Assembly: GCA_012032855.1 (NCBI GenBank)
Contig: JAAUQA010000297.1
Location: 1 to 5,117, forward strand
Source of the DNA: Candidatus Competibacteraceae bacterium
GTDB lineage: Bacteria; Pseudomonadota; Gammaproteobacteria; Competibacterales; Competibacteraceae
Length of the DNA: 5,117 nt
Reading direction: 5' to 3'
Position 1 is the stretch's first letter. Each line of letters starts with the position of its first letter. The translations under genes and the position numbers were made by a program. This document shows positions 1 through 5,117 of this stretch, one piece after another. Under the pieces are notes generated by a model. It was not told the DNA's origin and made no database searches. It worked only from the letters and a program-made list of their open reading frames with translations.

Positions 1-2
1 GT

Positions 3-1949
3 ATGAACAACACACTGTCATTGCAAGCGGTCGCTGCCGTTTTCGCTCTTACTGGGTCTACGTTACCCGCCTTGGCGTATGACGCAGGCGCGCTAGACCC
101 AGCGACGGCCAAGCAGGTGTACCCTTCTAAACCGCCATACTCGCCTTATGCCGGGCGCAATTTCCCAACGCGACCGTTCTTTGGCGACACGCATTTGCAC
201 ACCAGTTTTTCGATGGATGCCGGCGCGTTCGGCGCGCGCTTGACACCCCGCGACGCTTATGTGTTTGCCAAGGGTCATGAAGTCACGTCATCCAGCGGAC
301 AGCCCGTTAAACTTTCCCGACCGCTTGATTTTTTGGTCGTGGCCGATCACTCCGACGGCATGGGCTTTTTTCCGCTGCTGGTGGGAGGTGACCCCAAGAT
401 TATGGCCGACCCGCAGGGCCGCAAGTGGCACGACATGATTCGCTCCGGCAAAGGCGCCCAGGCGGCGATGGATATCATCACCAGCTTCGGCAAAGGCGCC
501 ATCTCCAAGGCCATCATGCCGCTTCCCGGCACCCCGGCCTACCGCGGCGCGTGGCAGGAGACCATCAAGGCGGCGGAGGAGGCGAATGAACCCGGTCGCT
601 TCACTGCTTTCATCGGCTACGAATGGACCTCGAATACCGGCGGCAACAATCTGCACCGCAATGTCGTCTTCCGTGACAATGCCGATAGAGCGAGCCGCGT
701 CGAACCCTTCACCACGATGAAACCGCTGGGCAGTGACAATCCGGTGGATTTATGGCAATGGATGGCCGCTTACGAAGAAAAGACCGGCGGAGATGTGTTA
801 GCCATCGCGCACAACGGTAATCTGTCGAACGGTCGCATGTTCCCGATGGTCGAGGCGTTTGGCGAGAAACTCGACCTTGAATATGCCACTGACCGGGCCA
901 AGTGGGAAAGGCTCTATGAAGTCACCCAGACCAAGGGCACTGGGGAGGCCCATCCCTTTCTCTCGCCGAATGATGAATTCGCCAATTTCGAGATATGGGA
1001 TAAGGGTAATCTCGACGGCAGTGTGGCCAAATCCAAAGACATGCTGGAATTCGAGTACGCCCGGTCGGCTCTGAAAAACGGCTTGCAGCTTGAGCAGACG
1101 CTCGGCGCCAATCCCTACAAATTCGGCATGATCGGCAGCAGCGACGCCCATACCGGTCTCGCGGCCATGGAAGAGGAGAACTTCTTCGGCAAGACCACGC
1201 CGCAGGAACCCAGTCCGGAACGCATGACCAAAACCTTTATTAACAATTTCCAGACCGGGGTGACTATCATGGACTGGGAAGTCTCCTCGTCCGGCTATGC
1301 GGCGGTGTGGGCCACCGAGAACACCCGCGAGGCGATCTTCGACGCCATGGAACGAAGGGAAACTTACGCCACCACCGGCCCGCGCTTGATCGTGCGCTTC
1401 TTCGGCGGCTGGGACTTCGAGCCAAGTGATGCACAGAACCGTTTGCCGGCTGCGCTCGGTTACAGCAAAGGCGTGCCCATGGGTGGTGACCTCAACAACG
1501 CTCCGGAAGGCCGGTCACCCACTTTCCTGGTCGCGGCGCTGAAAGACCCTATCGGTGCCAATCTCGACCGCATTCAGATCGTCAAGGGCTGGCTCGATGC
1601 GCAGGGACAGGTGCAGGAGCAAGTCTATGATGTGGTCTGGGGTGATCCCGACGCTCGCAAACCCGGTGCTGATGGCAAGCTGCCGCCAGTTGGCAGTACC
1701 GTGGACGTAGAAAATGCCACCTGGACCAACACTATTGGCGACCCAGAACTGATCACGGTATGGAACGATCCAGACTTCGATCCGCAACAACGCGCATTCT
1801 ATTACGCAAGGGTGTTGGAAATCCCCACGCCGCGCTGGACCGCCTATGACGCCAAACGATTCGGGACTAAACCCCTAACAGATACGACCATGACGCTGCA
1901 GGAGCGCGCCTACACTTCGCCCATCTGGTACACGCCGGGAAAATCCTAA
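3..1949 (+). CDS. Secreted DUF3604 family protein, PHP-superfamily-like metal-dependent hydrolase
   Basis: A 648-residue protein of the DUF3604 family, whose biochemical role is not firmly known to me. Residues 1-25 look like a Sec signal peptide with a hydrophobic core and cleavage after ALA (23-25), so the protein should be periplasmic or secreted. The mature part shows the motif order of PHP-superfamily phosphoesterases: GDTHLHTSFS at 61-70 (His64, His66), VVADHSD at 112-118 (Asp115, His116), GYEW at 205-208 (Glu207), AIAHNGN at 267-273 (His270) and SSDAHTG at 379-385 (Asp381, His383). These residues could form a multinuclear metal site. The C-terminal part holds conserved-looking blocks ATTGPRL (456-462) and ERAYTSPIWYTP (634-645), which resemble other DUF3604 proteins. 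A hydrolytic role on a phospho- or other ester is inference. The Met at base 3 is uncertain as the true start: only two bases precede it and residues 1-25 contain no Lys or Arg, which is unusual for a signal peptide, so the gene may begin upstream of the window. It is followed after 36 bases by the FadL-like gene on the same strand. Confidence 0.9.
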   Translation: MNNTLSLQAVAAVFALTGSTLPALAYDAGALDPATAKQVYPSKPPYSPYAGRNFPTRPFFGDTHLHTSFSMDAGAFGARLTPRDAYVFAKGHEVTSSSGQPVKLSRPLDFLVVADHSDGMGFFPLLVGGDPKIMADPQGRKWHDMIRSGKGAQAAMDIITSFGKGAISKAIMPLPGTPAYRGAWQETIKAAEEANEPGRFTAFIGYEWTSNTGGNNLHRNVVFRDNADRASRVEPFTTMKPLGSDNPVDLWQWMAAYEEKTGGDVLAIAHNGNLSNGRMFPMVEAFGEKLDLEYATDRAKWERLYEVTQTKGTGEAHPFLSPNDEFANFEIWDKGNLDGSVAKSKDMLEFEYARSALKNGLQLEQTLGANPYKFGMIGSSDAHTGLAAMEEENFFGKTTPQEPSPERMTKTFINNFQTGVTIMDWEVSSSGYAAVWATENTREAIFDAMERRETYATTGPRLIVRFFGGWDFEPSDAQNRLPAALGYSKGVPMGGDLNNAPEGRSPTFLVAALKDPIGANLDRIQIVKGWLDAQGQVQEQVYDVVWGDPDARKPGADGKLPPVGSTVDVENATWTNTIGDPELITVWNDPDFDPQQRAFYYARVLEIPTPRWTAYDAKRFGTKPLTDTTMTLQERAYTSPIWYTPGKS

Positions 1950-1975
1950 GGTTCTCAAACAACGCACTTCTAATT

Positions 1976-1980
1976 GGAGA
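1976..1980 (+). promoter_or_regulatory. Ribosome binding site of the FadL-like gene
   Basis: GGAGA lies five bases before ATG 1986. This favours the ATG over the in-frame TTG at 1974, which overlaps the site itself. The 36-base gap after the upstream stop codon holds no hairpin or T run that would act as a terminator, so the two genes are probably co-transcribed. Confidence 0.7.
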
Positions 1981-1985
1981 ACTGT

Positions 1986-3319
1986 ATGAGCTATCAGCGA
2001 TTTCCCATTACTAAACCGTCCCGCGCAATTCCCATCATCGCCCTGTGCTCTGCCGCGTTCGCGGCGGGGCCGACGTTCGGAGGCGGCTTAATCGCCTATG
2101 AAGTCGGCACAGCCGACGTTGGCTTAGCGTCGGCGGGCAACGGCGCGCGCGCACAAGATGCCTCGACCGTGTTCACTAACCCTGCCGGCATGACCCGCTT
2201 GCAGGGGCACGCAGTTTCTCGCCTCCGGTCCAGGTGCTATGGGGCAATACCGAGTTTTCGGTGGGTTCGGGTACTTCGCCCCTACTCGGTGACGGTGACG
2301 GAGGATACGCGGTGGGGTCGGATGGCTGGTTTCTCGGCGGCGGCGGATTCCTGAGTTACAGCGTGTCGCCCGAACTTAAACTCGGGTTCGCCATGACCGG
2401 CAACTTTGGTGCACCCCTGGAGTATGACAATGACTGGGTTGGCCGCTACTATGTACAGAAGGGCACGCTGCTCGGTATTTCGTTGCTGCCCTCCATCGCC
2501 TATCAGGTGAATGAGCAACTTTCGCTGGGTGCAGGCGTGAACGCCATGTATGGTATTTATGAAAACCAAGTGGCGATCAATAACGTGAACCCTGCCTTTG
2601 ACGACGGTCGGCTAAAGCTTGACGACGAAACCTGGGGTTGGGGCGTTAATCTCGGCCTGCTCTATGAAGTCGATGCCAACACTCGGCTTGGACTCACTTG
2701 GAATTCGGAAGTAGACCTCGACTTCGACGGGCCGGCGGATTTTTCAAATCTTGCGCCCGGGCTCAACGCGGTACTGGACAACCGTGGATTACTGAATTCC
2801 AGAATCAAGGTCGGAATCAAGGTTCCGCAGCAAGTAATGGCCAGTGTCTTCCATCAAGTCAATGATCGTTGGGCCGTGCTTGGCAGCGTGGGTTGGCAAG
2901 ATTGGTCGGAATTTGGCCAGGTACAGCTTGGCGTCGACAATGCCACTAATCCCACCAGCGTGACAACTGACCTGGATTTTGACGAAACCTGGCACTTGGC
3001 GCTGGGCGCGCAGTACCGCCTCAGCGATCCCTGGTTGCTCAATTTCGGCATCGCTTATGACTCGGAATTCCAGGACGGCTCAGAAGTATCACCGTTATTG
3101 CCGGTAAATTCGGCCTGGCGCTTCGGAATCGGCGCTGAACAGCAGGTGAGCCAGACCTTGCGCTGGGGTTTCGCCACCGAATATCTATATGGCGGAACGC
3201 TGGACACCGACCTGCAAAGCGCCGTCCCGGTCGCCCTTGGCGGGCGCGGCGATGTCGTGGGTTCCTTCGACAACACGGGCACCCTATTCCTTGCGGTTTA
3301 CGGCAATTGGGAGTTTTAG
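1986..3319 (+). CDS. FadL/OmpP1/TodX family outer-membrane transport protein, frame disrupted
   Basis: A FadL-family beta-barrel that lets hydrophobic compounds such as fatty acids or hydrocarbons cross the outer membrane. The start at 1986 has a good ribosome site. A signal peptide follows (hydrophobic core IPIIALCSAAFA, residues 15-26); cleavage is after AFA or a few residues later near TFG. The mature N-terminus has the family's plug region, with VGLASAGN (45-52), QDASTVFTNPAGMTRL (57-72) and the hallmark NPA motif at 65-67. The frame (bases 1986-2210) then breaks, and the rest of the barrel is read two bases later in phase, from about 2231 to the TAG at 3317-3319. The second part has alternating amphipathic strands and family-typical segments such as WVGRYYVQ, NSAWRFGIGAEQQ and AVPVALGGRGD, and ends in NWEF, a C-terminal Phe as expected for barrel assembly. 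Dropping two bases gives 443 residues, normal for the family. The substrate is unknown; this branch differs from E. coli FadL in sequence. Without repair, the upstream frame runs to a stop at 2352-2354 and makes a useless fragment. Confidence 0.85.
2211..2231 (+). other. Frameshift site in the FadL-like gene (net +2 or -1)
   Basis: The upstream frame is clearly correct through NPAGMTRLQGH (ending at 2210) and the downstream frame is clearly correct from QVLWGNTEF (from 2231). Between them, bases 2212-2229 read in the third frame give QFLASG. Removing G2211 and one C of the CC at 2230-2231 therefore yields GHQFLASGQVLWGNTEF, a continuous strand-like segment that fits the first barrel strand after the NPA motif. 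A single missing base is the other possibility, but it puts HAVSRPP or similar in this place, with two prolines in what should be a beta-strand. The frame change is directly visible; the exact repair is inference. Confidence 0.75.
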
Positions 3320-3321
3320 GG
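3318..3321 (+). promoter_or_regulatory. Possible ribosome binding site of the channel gene
   Basis: AGGG overlaps the TAG stop of the FadL-like gene and lies 11 bases before ATG 3333. The spacing is long and the match weak, but no better site is seen before 3333, and nothing resembling a ribosome site precedes the alternative ATG at 3392. The overlap with the preceding stop would fit translational coupling within an operon. Confidence 0.35.
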
Positions 3322-3332
3322 TAAGTAACGTC

Positions 3333-5117
3333 ATGACCGGTCTGTTGCGGCGCACCGTCTTCGACCTGCTGGTCTTATCGGCTTTTGCTTGATGGCCGGT
3401 AGTGCATGGGGTCAGGAATCGGTGCACCCGTTACAACCTTTGGACCGGTCAAGTCCACGCGCCACGCTAAAAACCTTTCTCGATGGGGGTGACGCTGTCG
3501 GAGCGATCATGGCGCAGGAATACCTGACCTCTCCCTCGCGTGCGGCTTTCAACCGTATGATTGCGCAAGGTAAAGAAATCATACAGTGCCTGGATTTGAG
3601 TGAAGTGCCGCCGGCGTCGCAGGCAAAGACTGGCCGAGCGGCAGCCGCCGATTTATACGAGACCCTGAGTCGAATCCAACTGTCGGCTTTTGACGAAATT
3701 CCCGATGCCGATCAGTTGAAACAGCTCACCGGTGCCGATGCTAACCGCTGGGTGATTCCACACACCGAAATTGTCCTTGAGCGCGTAAGGAGCGGACCCC
3801 GCAGAGGCGAGTTTCTATTCAGCGCCGAGACCGTCGCCAAGGCGAGCGAATTTTACGCGCGTGTGCACGAACTGCCTTATATCCGCCCGGTTCCCCTGCA
3901 GCACCTCAAGGAAATCACAATGAGCGGCGGCGGTTGGATGATTCCTTATGCCTGGATTCAAGCCCTGCCGGCATGGCTTAAGGCTCCGTTAGGCGGCCAG
4001 TCGGTTTGGAAGTGGCTCGCTTTGGTCCTGCTCCTCGGTTTCTCCGGCTTGTTGCTGCGTGGGGCGTATCGCCTGTCGCGTCGGGGCGGTAGCCAGCAAC
4101 CCTTCTTGCAGGCGTTAGCACAATCGACGTTGCCGGCATTCGTTCTGGTAGCAACGCCCGTCATTACCTATATCGCACTTGTTCAACTGAACCTGATCGG
4201 TACTGTGGGCAGCGTGATTGAGCTGGCGGCGACAGCGGTCATGTTCCTGGCCGCTGCCTGGATATCGTGGCGTATCGCGCCGGTGGTTGCCGAGGCAATC
4301 ATCGCTTCGCCCAGAATAGCGCCTGAGAGCATCGACGCCCATCTCATCCGCATCTGCACCCGTTTGCTGGGTATGGCTGCGGCAGTGGGATTTTTGGCCA
4401 TGGGTGCCGACCGGCTGGGAGTACCGCTGTATGGAATCATTGCAGGTCTAGGCGTTGGCGGGTTAGCCATCGCTTTGGCGGCGCAGCCGACCATTGAAAA
4501 TCTGATCGGCGGTTTCAGTTTGTTTGCCGACAAACCCGTACGGGTTGGCGACCTCTGTCGGTACGGTGGTGAGCTGGGAACGATCGAAGCGATTGGTATT
4601 CGCTCAACGCGGATTCGGGGTCTGGATCGAACGTTGACGACGATTCCCAACGCAGCGCTTTCCAAGATGCCGGTCGTGAATCTCGCTCAGCGCGACCGGA
4701 TGTGGATACGGACTGTTATTGGGGTTCGCTACGAAACCAGCCCGGAGCAACTGCGGTATTTACTCGGCAAGATCCGAGAGATGCTGCTGGGTCATCCCCG
4801 CATCGAACCGGACACGTTGCGCGCGCGGTTTATCGGTTTCGGCGCCAGTTCATTAGATATTGAGGTTTACGCCTATGTCCTGACCCGGGAGTGGGTAGAA
4901 TTTCTCGCCATTCGGGAAGACGTATTCTTGCGGATCATGGACATTGTGGAGCGGAGCGGAACCAGTTTCGCCTTTCCATCGCAGACGCTCTATTTCGGTC
5001 GCGACGCCGGATTGGATGCTGACAAAACTGAGCTTGCCGAAACTCAAGTGAACCAATGGCGGGAAGAAGGCCGCTTGCCGTTTCCAAATTTCTCGCCGGA
5101 GCAAATGCAGCAAATTC
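3333..5117 (+). CDS. MscS-family mechanosensitive ion channel with periplasmic N-terminal domain, 3' end outside window
   Basis: An inner-membrane channel of the MscS family, which opens under membrane tension. The frame is open from ATG 3392 to the right edge (575 codons, no stop); positions below count from that Met. About residues 20-200 form a soluble domain with CLDLSEVPP (66-74), RWVIPHTEI (119-127) and GEFLFSAETV (139-148), a pattern I recognise from MscS-domain proteins with a periplasmic N-terminal region. Predicted helices lie near 207-227, 248-268, 273-295, 318-340 and 346-373. The last is the pore helix, with GLGVGGLAIALAAQP (352-366). The beta domain follows (GTIEAIGIRSTRIRGLDRT at 396-414, then TIPNAAL), then the alpha/beta domain to about 535 (TLYF) and a C-terminal extension ending in PFPNFSPEQMQQ. 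Five helices with a cytoplasmic C-terminus require a periplasmic N-terminus, hence a signal peptide. That peptide is visible just upstream, starting at ATG 3333 (MTGLLRRTVFDLLVLSAF) in a different frame and joined by one added base at 3383-3386, giving at least 595 residues. Without repair, translation would have to begin at 3392 with a truncated export signal. Confidence 0.88.
3383..3386 (+). other. Probable one-base loss in a T run within the channel's signal peptide
   Basis: From ATG 3333 the frame encodes MTGLLRRTVFDLLVLSAFA and stops at TGA 3390-3392. The channel frame is one base back. If the run TTTT at 3383-3386 were TTTTT, the reading would pass from LVLSAF directly into CLMAGSAWGQ, giving a textbook signal peptide: Arg-Arg n-region, a hydrophobic core of about 15 residues and small residues before the cleavage point. 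A homopolymer length change is a frequent sequencing error and also a natural mutation type. The alternative is a 19-residue leader peptide whose TGA overlaps ATG 3392. Confidence 0.65.

Noticed and set aside
288..656. A 122-residue open frame on the minus strand, with another at 798-1151
   Set aside because: Both are antisense to the motif-rich part of the DUF3604 gene and show only the low-complexity composition typical of shadow frames.
1974..1985. TTG at 1974 as the start of the FadL-like protein
   Set aside because: ATG 1986 is in the same frame with GGAGA five bases upstream, while the TTG overlaps that ribosome site.
1950..1985. Terminator or promoter between the DUF3604 and FadL-like genes
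   Set aside because: The gap is only 36 bases, without a GC-rich hairpin, T run or convincing -35/-10 pair.
3381..3394. Programmed -1 ribosomal frameshift in the channel's signal peptide
   Set aside because: The shift direction is right, but no X XXY YYZ slippery heptamer is present (GCTTTTGCT does not fit) and no obvious downstream stem was seen. An indel in the T run is simpler.
4183..4665. A 160-residue open frame on the minus strand
   Set aside because: It lies wholly opposite the MscS pore and beta domain, whose plus-strand translation is unmistakable. The minus-strand product is Pro/Arg/Ser-rich with no recognisable domain.
4853..5113. An 86-residue minus-strand open frame at the right edge
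   Set aside because: It is antisense to the channel's C-terminal domain, which continues in frame to the window end; it has no ribosome site or family resemblance.

Overview
The window reads as a stretch of a Gram-negative, moderately GC-rich chromosome. The evidence is a FadL-type outer-membrane beta-barrel ending in Phe, a secreted hydrolase-like protein with a Sec signal peptide, and an MscS-type inner-membrane channel. The style of the proteins suggests a proteobacterium, most likely a gammaproteobacterium; that lineage call is inference from family resemblance only. All recognisable genes are on the + strand, tightly spaced (36 and 13 bases between them), with no terminator between them, so they look like one transcription unit. 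No RNA genes, mobile elements, CRISPR arrays or attachment sites were seen, and no stretch over 300 bases lacks a gene.

Layout: (1) 3-1949, a 648-residue secreted DUF3604 protein that carries the full set of PHP-superfamily metal-binding motifs. (2) 1986-3319, a FadL/OmpP1-family outer-membrane transporter whose reading frame is broken near base 2211-2231. Removing one base at 2211 and one C at 2230-2231 restores a continuous beta-strand and a barrel of about 443 residues. (3) 3333 to the right edge, an MscS-family mechanosensitive channel with a periplasmic N-terminal domain, five predicted membrane helices and the MscS pore and beta domain. Its 3' end lies beyond the window. Its signal peptide is split by an apparent one-base loss in a T run at 3383-3386.

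Working together (inference): the FadL-like barrel would bring a hydrophobic or amphipathic compound across the outer membrane, and the secreted PHP-like enzyme could hydrolyse it, or a related ester, in the periplasm. The channel would sit in the inner membrane, perhaps protecting against membrane tension or osmotic load. The substrate cannot be read from the sequence.

The two broken frames lie within 1.2 kb and each has a one- or two-base repair that restores good family-like protein. This favours sequence error over gene decay, but real mutation, or for the channel a translationally coupled leader peptide (TGATG overlap at 3390-3394), cannot be excluded from the sequence alone.
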